Under the pieces are notes generated by a model. The model was given only the letters and a program-made list of their open reading frames with translations. It made no database searches and was not told the origin of the DNA. DNA of 64,000 bases, taken from Seriola aureovittata (lineage: Eukaryota; Chordata; Actinopteri; Carangiformes; Carangidae). Positions 11,362 to 23,850 of the stretch are shown here, piece by piece. Within the stretch, counting starts at the first letter, position 1. Each line of letters starts with the position of its first letter. Location of the stretch: NCBI RefSeq assembly GCF_021018895.1, contig NC_079386.1, positions 19,839,676 through 19,903,675 on the forward strand. Direction: 5' to 3'. Made by a program: the position numbers and the translations under genes.

Positions 11362-14300
11362 ATCAATAACTCATCAATAAACTGCAGTGACAATGTAAAA
11401 CCCATCCAGACAGATGGGACAGTGAACACAGCACAGGAAAGTGAACCTGGTCCTCAGGTGAAAGATGATTTTAAACAAACCACAGTCTCACACATTTACC
11501 TGTCCTGGAGGTGTTCTACGTTCTAACACTGAGGTTCTTCACTGGGATAAAAGTTCTACGTTCTAATACCAAGATTCTATGCTGAGTTAAATGTTCTATG
11601 TTTTAACAATGAGGTTCTACACTGATTAAAAGCTCTATGTTCTACCACCAGGCTTCCACACTGAGGTAAATGTTCTATGTTCTATTGTTCTTACCCACTC
11701 ATCTTTCCCCACTTTGTACCTCTGAAGATGGAGGGATGAAAAGACAGAGACAAAACAGATGAAATGAAGAAAGTGAGACAGTCAGAGAGACAGACAGACA
11801 GACAGACAGTTAGACAGACAGACAGGTTCAGACCTTGGCTCCACAGGTGACATAAGGAGACTGACTGTCCTTCCCCGGTAACATACCGATCACCTGGAGA
11901 GAGAGAGAGAGAGAGAGAGAGACAGCCGTTACTCTCAGACTGTCTGTACCACTGTGAAGTATTTGATCAATACTAGTTGGTTCTTAACCTTCATGTGTGA
12001 GACTCCACCCACCACTGTTTGTTTATCTTATATCTGTTCTCATGGAGTCAGACCATCTCATTAACATCAGCTGTGACCAGCTGTGACCAGCTGTGATCGT
12101 GATCAGCTGTGATCAGGTGAATCAGCTGTGACCAGCTGTGTCCAGCTGTGACCAGCTGTGATCGTGATCAGGTGAATCAGCTGTGTCCAGCTGTGACCAG
12201 CTGTGTCCAGCTGTGACCAGCTGTGATCGTGATCAGCTGTGATCAGGTGAATCAGCTGTGACCAGCTGTGACAAGCTGTGATTAGCTGTGACCAGCTGTG
12301 ACCAGCTGTGATTGTGATCAGCTGTGACCAGCTGTGATCACTTCCTGTCTGCAGTGTATCATGATGTTTTACTATGAAACTAAAGGAAACTTAAAACAGG
12401 AGGATTCTCAGTGAAGTTTTGCAGACTCTGTTGCTGTGGACCTTTATTCTGGAGGGACATCAGAGATGATGACATCATAAGGAAGTGATGTCACACTAAC
12501 CAGATCTATATGTGGTTCAGGTTTGATTGACTCTAGTTGACCTCACACAGTCTGTAGACAATGAAGCTAAAAAACAACCTTCTTGTTCAGTCTTCTAGTT
12601 TTCAGCTTTAAAATTCAGGTCAGAGGTCAGAGGTGGACGTACCCGGTTCAGTTTTATGAGGATACAGGGCTGACCTCTGTTGTAACCATAGAAACGATCA
12701 GTGATCCCAGAACAGTCCTCCAACACCGTTCGATTAAACTGACAGGAACGCTTGGGATTGTTCCTCACCTGTGGAGAGACAGACAGGTAGAGAGAGAGAC
12801 AGGTGGTGAGAGAGACAGGTGGGGAGAGAGAGAAAGAGAGACAGGTGGAGAGAGAGAGAGAGAGACAGTTTGAGAGTGAGAGAGACAGGTGAAGAGACAG
12901 ACAGGTCAGAAGGCAGGCGGAGAGAGAGAGAAAATGAGAGACAGACAGGTATAGAATGAGAGGTGGAGAGACAGACAGGTACAGAATGAGACAGGTGAGA
13001 GACAGACAGGTATAGAATGAGACAGGTTTACCTCTCCACTGTCCTCTTGAATGAAATACTGATCTGGAGGACAGTTGTCATTGGTCTGAACCTGGTAGCT
13101 GTCGTTGTACGCTGCAGACAGACAGGTAGAGAGACAGACAGGTAGACATTAGAACTAGAGCTGATTACTAATGAAATTAATTGATTAAAGATTGTTGAAG
13201 TCTTACAAGACAAGAAGGTGTTGAGGTTCTGGATGAAGCCGTCCCAGCTCTCCGTCTCTGACACCGAGAACGTGATCTCCAGCTGATCGCCCTTCGGACG
13301 AATCATCATCCCTGAACGTAAGAACATCATAAACCAATCACAGCCTGACCCTCGTTCACCAATCAGAGTGTGACAAACCTGATCACACTGACACTTTCCA
13401 AAGTCAATGAAAGTTGTTTGTTCAAATCTTAATCACTGTTCAACATGTTGATAAACAACCAAGGTTCAGTTCTGGATTTGAAACGATTCAGGTATAATAC
13501 ACTGCTACTGAAACCCCTCCCTAAATCACTGTGAGCCTCATCGACCAATCACAATCCTTGTGACCCACAGCTTGGCTATCTGCCAGGTAGCAGACAGGTG
13601 TGTACACAGCTGCTGGTGGGTGGAGTCTGTAAACGGTGATCACGGCGTTTAGGATTCAGACTTTGGTGATGAGGAATCATTTTCCACACTGTCAACAGAA
13701 GTCTACACTAGTTTTTTCCCAGCAGGCTTTGGGCTTGTTGCAGTAAAAAAGTCATGGCGTCCGTGTGAATGGACGACTTCATCAGTGTCGTATGATTATT
13801 GTGTAAATGTAGGATTAAAGAAATCGTGACATGTCTCCTCCTCCCGTCAGTGATTGTGATGTATCGACTGCTGCAGGTGGAGTTAGTGTGGAGGGTGAGT
13901 TTGCTTTTCTCACCTGGAGTGGCCAGGCGGTCCTGCCAGGTGGGTTTGTAGTCGTCGAGCGTCAGCAGCATGACGTACATGGTGAGAATAAACATTCCCG
14001 CCAGAAACAGGTAGAAGACCAGGTAGAAGAGCAGGATCAGACCTGGAGGGGGGGGAGGGGTTGTTATACAGTAGAGTACATTACATCTGCTCCTCCCCCT
14101 TCTCTCCTCTAAATATCATCTTTATAATCCTCTTGTGTGTAGCCCCGCCCCCTGCTGATGACCTACATTCAGTTTTAATGGAGGGGGGAAGGGGAGGAGT
14201 GAGAGAGGGGGAAGGGTGTAATGTCTCTGTCACCCTCTCTCTCTTTAAACTGATCACTTTTACTAATAATGTATCCGTTGTTACCTAGGCAACAGAGAAT

Positions 14301-15083
14301 CCTGCTCTCTGATTGGCTGACAGAGAGCTATAAAAATCCTTCTCGACATTAACCTGGTAATCATAGCAACAAGACTGATGATTCAGGATTTATGAACAGT
14401 TAACTACCTGGATGCCTGGAACACCTCAAAGACCATGAAAACTTCCACAAAGACCTTGAGAACCTCCTCAAGGACTCATGGAACATCCTTATGGATCTAT
14501 GGTGTCTTCTCAAGGATCCCTAGAACCTGTTGGGTTCTAATGACCTCTTGATTAAAATCACTGACCAGAGCAGGTCCTTAGCCCCGCCTCCTCCACACAG
14601 TGACGGTAACTCTGACCTGGACTCGGTCAGGTGAACCTGTTAAAGGCTTCCTCCTGCTGAGTTAATGTTATCAAACGTGTCCTCGGCTGCAGATTAAACC
14701 GGCTCACATCAGTCCTGAAGACCAGGATCTGGTCCTGGTCCTGACAGGGACATGTGTCCCGGTTCCTGGAGTCAGACTTATGTTCAGTTTGTCACAGATA
14801 ACAATGTGTTAGCATCTTTAATGCCTCATGTTTGACTGGGGACAATAGAAGCTTTTCTTCAAATGAAATACCCTTCATTCAGCCCCGAGTACTGTCTGCA
14901 GGTGTTGATTGTTTGTTAACTGTTCTTCTTCTATCTTATTATTTCTTCTGTTTTATGGCGATTTTTTTTTTACGCTTCTCGGTGTCTCCTGGTAACCACA
15001 ATATCACAACGCTATGAACTTTGGGTAATTCCCTCAGGGGAAGTCTGCAGAAATGAGGAATTACACAAAGTGTGAATAAAGGG

Positions 15084-15136
<53 letters not shown>

Positions 15137-15419
15137 GGCACTAGAATTGGGCCTCTATCACTTACATAGAACAGCCTGTATGTTGCCTGAGAGGTGAAAC
15201 TTGGAACAAAAAAGCCCTCATGCTCTGACTTATACATTAGGTTAGGTTAACAGAGGTGTTTTTTCCCAGGGTAAGTGAACACATCAACATCAATGTGTAG
15301 TATTGCTGACTCTGAGCTGAGTGTGTTACACTGGATACATTGAGATTCATCTGATCTACTAAAATGCTGTACTGTTCCTTTAAGATGATGTCAACAACAG
15401 CCCTCACCAGTCAATTATG

Positions 15420-15455
<36 letters not shown>

Positions 15456-18114
15456 AGATTACAGTCCAATCAACCTCGTCTGTCTGTTTAATCCAGATTA
15501 ACACACACTCAACTTGGTTCATTGTGTGTGCGCATCAGTGTGTAAGAGTGTGTTCACAGGAGTGTGTGTGTCCTTCAGTCTCCATCAAGGCCAAACATCT
15601 ACTGCCATGGTGCATGATGGGAAACATGACATCACAGTTATGTAAAGCCTGAGCAGACTTCAGATCAGTTAGGATGGTTTTATATCAGTGTGATGTTCTA
15701 CAGACTGCCTGTCTGCACAGGTAACAGGTGTCTGTCAGGTCTGCACAGGTGTGTGTAGGTGTATGTACAGATGTGTGTAGGTATATGTACAGGTGTGTGT
15801 AGGTGTATGTACAGGTGTGTGTGCAGGTGTGTGTGCAGGTGTGTGTGCAGGTGTGTGGGCAGGTGTGTGGGCAGGTGTGTGGGCAGGTGTACACAGGTGT
15901 GTGTACAGAGGTGTGTCAGCTGTGTATATAGGTGTGTGTACAGGTGTGTGTCAGGTGTCTCTGCAGCTCTCTGAACAGAACAACTGAAAGATAATAATCA
16001 GCTTTTACATTTTAAAACAAAAATATTAATTAAAAAACTTTAAAAAAAATATTAAAAAAAAGATCGACTAAAACTAAAGAATAACATTTTCATCAGTGAA
16101 CACAAACTACAAGACGAGTGACGAACGTTTTTACAGGTGAGGCAGGTAATCAGAGCATTTACAGAACTGGGGCTGTGTGAGGAAACAGAGGAACAGTCCT
16201 GTATCATCTGCGTATAGTGAAGCCTGACGTTTCCAGAGGCAGCAGGTATGAAGAAGAACAGAACAGGACCCAGAACTCTTCCCTGAGGAACTCCATCAGA
16301 GAATTCTAATGTCTGTGACACATCACCTACACCAGTGATGGACTGGGAGAACTGGGAGAACTGGGACGCTGGGCTCAATGTTAGAAGAGTAAAACATCAG
16401 CGCGATCGAGGGAGAGATGGATGTGGCTGTGTTGTGGTGATCGGTCCACTCTGGTTCTAGGACACCTCATCTCCCTCATGTCTCCCTCCAGCACACTATG
16501 CTCTGTTTGGCCCTAAAGCTCCGCCCACACCCTCCCTGTTAACAGAGGTGACGTCATCACAATTTAAACATGGAGGCAGCACTGGACTGCTGCTGACTCA
16601 CATCAATGTTCAAAGTTACACTAGAACATCTGCCTAGGTAACCTTTGATCACCAAAATCTAACCAGTTCCTTTGACGGACTCACGGATGGACGACCTGAA
16701 AACATGATGCCTCTGGCTGAGGAAAAAATCCCAAAAACTGAGTCTGAAAATCTGACAGTAAAGAAGGTAAAATCCATGAAATCCACATGATTCAAATGGT
16801 TCTGCATCTAGCAGCAGTTACTGTGCTGACAACCTGTTGTTTATCGTGGTTAATGCAGCAGGGTTATTGGTGCCTCCACATGTTGTGTTTACTGTCACCA
16901 CGGAGAAATATGTGTCATTCCTGTTTTTCTTCCTCTGACATCATCATATTTGTGTTTTAGATGGTTTTATGTTTGTAAGTGACAAACACAAGCAGGATAG
17001 TTTTCAACAGAGAAATCAAGACTGTGGTAAAAAATCACCTGCATCATTATCATCATCTTCTTCATCATCATCATTATCTTCATCACCAACAATATCATTA
17101 TCATCATCATCAAGAGATAAACAATAATTCAGTGCAGTTTTTCTTTAAAGATGTGACCATGATACTGGAGACATGTATAACTGCAATATACACACATGTA
17201 CAGTACACACACACACACACGTCCTATTTTCTGTATAATTCATTCTGCCTCCTTTAAGAGAGAGACAGATTATAAATAGAGAGAGAGAGAGTGACCTTCA
17301 GACAGGACATGGCTGACAGAGGACGAGCGAGCATCACTGACACAGAGAGAGAGAGTGTCAGTAGTAGATAGACATTTACAAAAAGAAGAGAGAGTTACAG
17401 TTCATATCATCTCTATTCTTGATGTTCCCTATGTATACGCTCTTTTATAACAATATCAATAACAATAATGATAATAAAACTAAACAGTTACAAAGAGCTT
17501 TACACGTTGATCCAGGATTAAAATAAAATCACAATGATCATTATTACAATACAAAATGGAATTAAACACCAACTTTACTATGAAATGAAAAACAATTAAA
17601 GAATGTATGAAATATATTTCAATATTATAATTATATTAGTATAATTGTTCAGAGACATTTACAATAATCGATCTAATCTAATCAACCTTATATCTTCATA
17701 TGTGTTTTATGTTTTAATACAATAGTTTCCTTGTTCTATTTAAATGATCAATAATTTATATTTGCCTTTGATGTAACACCAATAATAAATTGACAGAGAT
17801 TAACTGTGTAAACGAACCTCAGTGTCAATAAAGATCCTTCAATCTGAAGATTCAGGTCGAGACTGAGCAGAGCTGCAGCTAACCACTGGTTTTATTACTG
17901 ATTATTTCCTCCAGTAATCGATGAGATGAATTATTCATATTGCTGGTAACCTGATCAATTCTCAGCTGATCAATAACGGATTAATCGACTAAGCAGCTCT
18001 GACACCGAGAGAGAGGTTTAGGTCGAGAGACCTTTAGAAAACACAGTAACATTATGTCAATAAAGATGATTTAATCTGAGTCGGTGGTAAAGAGACATTC
18101 ACAGTGCCTGGCGG

Positions 18115-18201
<87 letters not shown>

Positions 18202-18317
18202 CGGGACTCACCCCAGCTGGAGGCGGTTCGGCCCAACAGCTCATGAGTTCGCGGATTCCAGAAGAATTCCCGCCACTCGCTGGAGCCTTTGCGGTCCTCC
18301 TCCTTGGTGCCGGACAT
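10703..18317 (-). CDS. atp1b2: Na+/K+-transporting ATPase subunit beta-2-like
   Basis: Beta subunit of the plasma-membrane sodium pump. It escorts the alpha subunit to the surface and, for beta-2, acts in adhesion of neural cells. Nine phase-consistent exons on the minus strand: 18317-18212, 14042-13914, 13311-13207, 13111-13032, 12768-12643, 11893-11834, 11721-11695, 11259-11164 and 10867-10703, giving 297 codons plus TAG. The protein starts [20 protein letters not shown], with the beta-subunit [12 protein letters not shown] motif. A type II transmembrane helix follows in exon 2 ([17 protein letters not shown]), then an ectodomain with six cysteines (DNC, RSC, EDC, QPC, VTC, VEC) for the three family disulfides. 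N-glycosylation sequons include NDS, NRT, NGT, NYT and [23 protein letters not shown] and the ending [14 protein letters not shown] favour beta-2 over beta-1 or beta-3. Introns hold several minisatellites. Confidence 0.9.
11115..11140. repeat. Short (GT)n in atp1b2 last intron
   Basis: About a dozen GT repeats close downstream (gene sense) of the exon 8 donor. Confidence 0.9.
11280..11359. repeat. (CA)n tract abutting an atp1b2 3' splice site
   Basis: On the minus strand this is about 35 TG repeats, then CGCGCG and GTGCG words, ending 18 nt before the acceptor at 11260-11262. The acceptor has no ordinary pyrimidine tract. Confidence 0.9.
12060..12345. repeat. Minisatellite of CAGCTGTGACC units in atp1b2 intron
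   Basis: Repeats of ccagctgtga, with gatcgtgatcag and gtgaatcag spacers, form higher-order blocks. Nearly every unit carries the palindromic E-box CAGCTG. Confidence 0.85.
14280..14293 (+). promoter_or_regulatory. X-box (RFX) motif
   Basis: GTTACCTAGGCAAC fits the palindromic RFX consensus GTNRCC-N(0-3)-RGYAAC. It lies in the large first intron of atp1b2. No binding data. Confidence 0.35.
15084..15138. repeat. (GT)n followed by an 18-19 G run
   Basis: GT repeats switch directly to a run of G in intron 1 of atp1b2. A separate short (GT)n lies at 15425-15453. Confidence 0.95.
15745..15960. repeat. GTGTGTGCAGGT-type minisatellite
   Basis: Units of 12-16 bp (gcaggtgtgtgt, acaggtgtgtgtaggtgtat). 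Cys/Val-rich frames across it are artefacts. Confidence 0.85.
16150..16390 (-). mobile_element. LINE reverse-transcriptase fragment
   Basis: The minus strand reads [16 protein letters not shown], the conserved GVPQGSVLGP motif of LINE reverse transcriptases, followed by a degraded [12 protein letters not shown] where the catalytic YADD box would lie. The catalytic aspartates are not preserved, so it is a dead fragment. It lies in intron 1 of atp1b2, in the gene's own orientation. Confidence 0.65.
17036..17115. repeat. (ATC)n-like trinucleotide repeat
   Basis: Imperfect catcatcat and cttcatcat units in atp1b2 intron 1. Confidence 0.8.
18118..18197. repeat. (GA)n microsatellite next to atp1b2 exon 1 donor
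   Basis: About 40 GA repeats beginning (gene sense, as CT) roughly a dozen bases after the exon 1 donor at 18206-18211. A shorter GA run lies at 18499-18523, upstream of the gene. Confidence 0.95.
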
Positions 18318-18783
18318 GATGGTGAGGGTGAGGATGAAGATGGAGGTCTGTCTGTCCGCTCAGACGGCGCGTGATGTCCCCGCTATGACGACACGAGCTT
18401 CCTGTCGCCGCCGCTCAAGTACCCAATTCAAAAACGATTAGCTCCTGAGTATTGATACGACGGATCGATGATGATCGATGAGATGAGACGGGGAGAGGTT
18501 GAGAGAGAGAGAGAGAGAGAGAGAAGACCGTGTCAATGCGGTACAACTCCTCCTCACCCAACACCGTCTGACGTCACACCTCTTTCCGCCAATCACCGAG
18601 CAGCTCCATCAGCACAGACCCTGCCCCCTGCAGTCTGTGTGTGTTTGTGTGAAGAAGATGGAGGAGAGGAGGATCAGGAGGAGGATCATTACTGCTGTGA
18701 TCCAGTCTGAGGAACAGTCTGTGACGACCTACAGAGGATCCTGGAGCCTGAGGAGCCCTTCAAGACCAGGGTCGGACCCAGCG

Positions 18784-21700
18784 TCATCGCAGTATCAGCC
18801 CAGAGTCAGCCCAGTATCAGGCCAGAGTCAGCCCAGAGTCAGCCCAGTGTCCACCCAGAGTCAGCCCAGTATCAGCCCAGAGTCAGCCCAGAGTCAGCCC
18901 AGTATCAGCCCAGTATCAGCCCAGAGTCAGCCCAGTGTCCACCCAGAGTCAGCCCAGTATCAGTCCAGAGTCAGCCCAGTATCAGCCCAGAGTCAGCCCA
19001 GTATCAGTCCAGAGTCAGCCCAGTGTCCACCCAGAGTCAGCCCAGTATCAGGCCAGAGTCATCCCAGTGTCCACCCAGAGTCAGCCCAGTATCAGTCCAG
19101 AGTCAGCCCAGTGTCCACCCAGAGTCAGCCCAGTATCAGTCCAGAGTCAGCCCAGTATCAGGCCAGAGTCATCCCAGTGTCCACCCAGTGTCAGCCCAGT
19201 ATCAGTCCAGAGTCAGCCCAGTGTCCGTCCAGAGTCAGCCCAGTGTCCACCCAGAGTCAGCCCAGTATCAGCTCAGTATCAGGCCAGAGTCATCCCAGTA
19301 TCAGCCCAGAGTCAGCCCAGTATCAGTCCAGAGTCAGCCCAGTATCAGGCCAGAGTCATCCCAGTGTCCACCCAGAGTCAGCCCAGTGTCCACCCAGAGT
19401 CAGCCCAGTATCAGTCCAGAGTCAGCCCAGTATCAGGCCAGAGTCATCCCAGTATCAGCTCAGTATCAGGTCAGAGTCATCCCAGTATCAGTCCAGAGTC
19501 AGCCCAGTGTCCACCCAGAGTCAGCCCAGTATCAGTCCAGAGTCAGCCCAGTATCAGGCCAGAGTCATCCCAGTGTCCACCCAGAGTCAGCCCAGTATCA
19601 GTCCAGAGTCAGTCCAGTATCAGTCCAGAGTCAGCCCAGTGTCCACCCAGAGTCAGCCCAGTATCAGTCCAGAGTCAGCCCAGTGTCCACCCAGCGTCAT
19701 CCCAGTATCAGCTCAGTATCAGGCCAGAGTCATCCCAGTATCAGCCCAGAGTCAGCCCAGTATCAGTCCAGAGTCAGCCCAGTATCAGGCCAGAGTCATC
19801 CCAGTGTCCACCCAGAGTCAGCCCAGTGTCCACCCAGAGTCAGCCCAGTATCAGTCCAGAGTCAGCCCAGTATCAGGCCAGAGTCATCCCAGTGTCCACC
19901 CAGTGTCAGCCCAGTATCAGTCCAGAGTCAGCCCAGTGTCCGTCCAGAGTCAGCCCAGTGTCCACCCAGAGTCAGCCCAGTATCAGCTCAGTATCAGGCC
20001 AGAGTCATCCCAGTATCAGCCCAGAGTCAGCCCAGTATCAGTCCAGAGTCAGCCCAGTATCAGGCCAGAGTCATCCCAGTGTCCACCCAGAGTCAGCCCA
20101 GTGTCCACCCAGAGTCAGCCCAGTATCAGTCCAGAGTCAGCCCAGTATCAGGCCAGAGTCATCCCAGTGTCCACCCAGTGTCAGCCCAGTATCAGTCCAG
20201 AGTCAGCCCAGTGTCCATCCAGAGTCAGCCCAGTGTCCACCCAGAGTCAGCCCAGTATCAGCTCAGTATCAGGCCAGAGTCATCCCAGTATCAGCCCAGA
20301 GTCATCCCAGTATCAGTCCAGAGTCAGCCCAGTGTCCACCCAGAGTCAGCCAGTATCAGTCCAGAGTCAGCCCAGTATCAGGCCAGAGTCAGCCCAGTAT
20401 CAGGCCAGAGTCATCCCAGTATCAGCCCAGTATCAGTCCAGAGTCAGCCCAGTGTCCACCCAGTGTCAGCCCAGTATCAGCCCAGTATCAGTCCAGCGTC
20501 ATCCCAGTATCAGCTCAGTATCAGCCCAGAGTCATCCCAGTATCAGTCCAGCGTCATCCCAGAGTCAGTCCAGTATCAGTCCAGAGTCAGCCCAGTGTCC
20601 ACCCAGAGTCAGCCCAGTATCAGTCCAGAGTCAGCCCAGTGTCCACCCAGCGTCATCCCAGTATCAGCTCAGTATCAGGCCAGAGTCATCCCAGTATCAG
20701 CCCAGAGTCAGCCCAGTATCAGTCCAGAGTCAGCCCAGTATCAGGCCAGAGTCATCCCAGTGTCCACCCAGAGTCAGCCCAGTGTCCACCCAGAGTCAGC
20801 CCAGTATCAGTCCAGAGTCAGCCCAGTATCAGGCCAGAGTCATCCCAGTGTCCACCCAGTGTCAGCCCAGTATCAGTCCAGAGTCAGCCCAGTGTCCGTC
20901 CAGAGTCAGCCCAGTGTCCACCCAGAGTCAGCCCAGTATCAGCTCAGTATCAGGCCAGAGTCATCCCAGTATCAGCCCAGAGTCAGCCCAGTATCAGTCC
21001 AGAGTCAGCCCAGTATCAGGCCAGAGTCATCCCAGTGTCCACCCAGAGTCAGCCCAGTGTCCACCCAGAGTCAGCCCAGTATCAGTCCAGAGTCAGCCCA
21101 GTATCAGGCCAGAGTCATCCCAGTGTCCACCCAGTGTCAGCCCAGTATCAGTCCAGAGTCAGCCCAGTGTCCATCCAGAGTCAGCCCAGTGTCCACCCAG
21201 AGTCAGCCCAGTATCAGCTCAGTATCAGGCCAGAGTCATCCCAGTATCAGCCCAGAGTCATCCCAGTATCAGTCCAGAGTCAGCCCAGTGTCCACCCAGA
21301 GTCAGCCCAGTATCAGTCCAGAGTCAGCCCAGTATCAGGCCAGAGTCAGCCCAGTATCAGGCCAGAGTCATCCCAGTATCAGCCCAGTATCAGTCCAGAG
21401 TCAGCCCAGTGTCCACCCAGAGTCAGCCCAGTATCAGTCCAGCGTCATCCCAGTATCAGCTCAGTATCAGCCCAGAGTCATCCCAGTATCAGCCCAGAGT
21501 CAGCTCAGTATCAGCCCAGAGTCAGCTCAGTATCAGCCCAGAGTCAGCTCAGTATCAGCCCAGAGTCAGCCCTGTATCTGGCCAGTATCCACCCAGTCAG
21601 CCCAATATACCAGCCCAGAGTCATCCCAGTATCAGCCCAGAATCAGTCCAGTGTCAGCCCAGAGTCACCCCAATATATCAGCCCAGAGTCAGCCCAGCGT

Positions 21701-21830
21701 CATCCCAGTATCAGCCCAGAGTCAGTCCAGTATCATCCCAGAGTCAGTCCAGTGTCAGCTCAGTATCAGCCCAGAGTCAGCCCAGCGTCATCCCAGAGTC
21801 AGTCCAGTGTCAGCTCAGTGTTCCTCGATG
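18784..21830. repeat. 3-kb minisatellite of 11-bp units with about 279-bp higher-order repeat
   Basis: Built of 11-bp half-units such as agtcagcccag, tatcagtccag, tgtccacccag and agtcatcccag. The word tatcagctcagtatcaggcc recurs near 19979, 20258, 20658, 20936 and 21215, implying a higher-order period of about 279 bp. Since 11 is not a multiple of three and no unit contains a stop on the plus strand, all three plus frames stay open for 950-1110 codons and give the same Ser/Pro/Gln peptide family. The array starts about 470 bp upstream of the atp1b2 start codon, with units degrading at the distal end (21550-21830). I do not call it coding. Confidence 0.9.
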
Positions 21831-22130
21831 CTGACCAATAGGAGCACAGAGAGCAAATGCAGTGTGGTATCTGCAGAGAATTAATATTAAATATCAGACA
21901 TCTGTTAAAACGTTTTCAGACAGTACCATCAGAATATAATCCGGTTTTGTTGATGTACAGTAGACCTACGTTTGTTTTTTACTGTCATCTGATTGAATGA
22001 GTAAATAGGTCTAATCCTGCTGGACTGAACCACAGAGTCTTTGACTGATGTTTTTTTACTGTGTCACAGTCAGCTCCAATCAACCTCACCTTCTCATGGT
22101 CTTCACACGTTCTCAGACACTGTGGCGATT

Positions 22131-22340
22131 AAGGGTATGTCCACACTACTTTTTTTCAAAAGAAAACGACCTCCTTCCAGCCCAGAGTCAGTCCTAACAC
22201 ACCTGAAAACACATACATACCTAAACTAAAACAGGGTCAGCAGGGTTTCCAAAACTCTGGAGTGATGTGGACGGGAGGAGAAAACATAGCAAAAGACGTG
22301 CATTTTAAAACAAAAACATAGTAGTGCGGACACAGCCTAA
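22131..22340. mobile_element. MITE-like element with terminal inverted repeats
   Basis: The left end reads gggtatgtccacactact; the right end, reverse-complemented, reads ggctgtgtccgcactact. Both are followed inward by T-rich then A-rich tracts. The element is about 210 bp without coding capacity. No clear target-site duplication. Superfamily unknown. Confidence 0.6.
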
Positions 22341-23850
22341 CAGAGTCGACACTACACCAGAAGTATGACGAACCCTCTTCTGTGATAGACCTGATCCAGG
22401 TAAACAGAACTGAGGATAATCAGACTGGTGAGCCTAACTGGACATTTTCCTCCATGACGATGACTCACCAGCGGATTCAGAGCAGATAAAGACCATGTGG
22501 ACCTGCAGTACAGCTGGACCTGACCAGAGCTGATTAGCCTGGATAAAATGTGGACGCAACCTGACTCAGGTCCTGAGTCAGGTTAGGGTTACTAAGAACC
22601 AAGTGATGTGGGAACGCCTGAACTGTGATGCATGATGGGAAGGTCATTAGAAAGAAAGAACGTAGACTGAATACTGTAAAATGGTTTTATGCTCCTGTAG
22701 AGACCATTAGTTATCCTGGACTGAACTGTGTGTTGTAACCTGATCCATGAGAACTCTGCCACCTACTGGTGAAAGATACGAACCACCACACCTGACCAGA
22801 GGCTGTAGAACCCGTCCAGAGTCCACAGACCCATTGACAGGGACAGGCAGAAGAAAACACAGAGGTAAAGCAGCAGGTTGATGTCAGCCTTTACCATGAC
22901 AACAATAACACTGAATGGTGTCTGGGTGAGATGCAGAACCATTAAAGGACAAATCTGTCATGTAAAGATATAAAATGTTACTCAAAAAGGAGACACCTTC
23001 CAGAACCTTTAAGGTCTACGTTCTGCCTTGTTCTCCACTGTGTCTTCTAAAACGAAACTTTCCAGGTATTCATCACTGAAAAGATGAAACTGTCAGGAGA
23101 CACAGGGACAGAAGATTTAATTTTCTCTGTGGGGAGAGAGTGGTTCAGCTGGGACAGAGGACAGGAGGAAAAGAGGAAGGTAGATTCTCTTTGACATGTA
23201 GAAAGGTCCCAAGCAGATCCTGTATTTTAATGAGACGTATCAACTACATTGAAGCCGATCATAACCACGTCATTTCTTTAACATGTTCTACTGCGTCCAG
23301 TCACCTCAGCAGCATTTCTCTCTGGTCTCTCAGCGGGGCCTGATCTGTTCCTGCTGCTCTCTGCTCTGATGATGATGATGATGATGATGATGAGAGGTCT
23401 ACATAGAAAACATTCAGCATCAGCTTCTCACGTTTGTCCACCACTGACTAGAGGTGCAAAGGTTCAAGTAAAAGACTCACTCGTTCGGTTTGGGGCGTGT
23501 ATCAGTCATTTTGATCATTTGAAAATAGTGAGACGTGCAGAAAAAACAGAGTCTGTCAGCATGGTGTCGGCCTGCTGTACCAGAGCAGTCCAGATTTAGT
23601 CACCTGTGAGAGGCACAGTGCTGACAGTGATGCTCCTAATATGATGGACCACTGAAGAAGACATCACTCAGTGTGTCTGCAGCATTAAACAGCCTCTTCA
23701 TGCAGATTAAGACTGGACAACGTCAAGAAGTGAAGCATTGTGGGTGTTTATAGCCAAAGATCTGCAGCTGTGTGTTTGGTTTGTGCTGCGTTTTTATTCT
23801 TTGGTTCCAAACTACTACGGTTTCGTTTTAAAACTCACATTTCTTCCTCC

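Noticed and set aside
18099..18317. Continuous 72-codon reading of atp1b2 exon 1 into a Ser/Leu tail
   Set aside because: The reading runs past a good GTGAGT donor into the (GA)n tract; the spliced form continues correctly into exon 2 at 14042.
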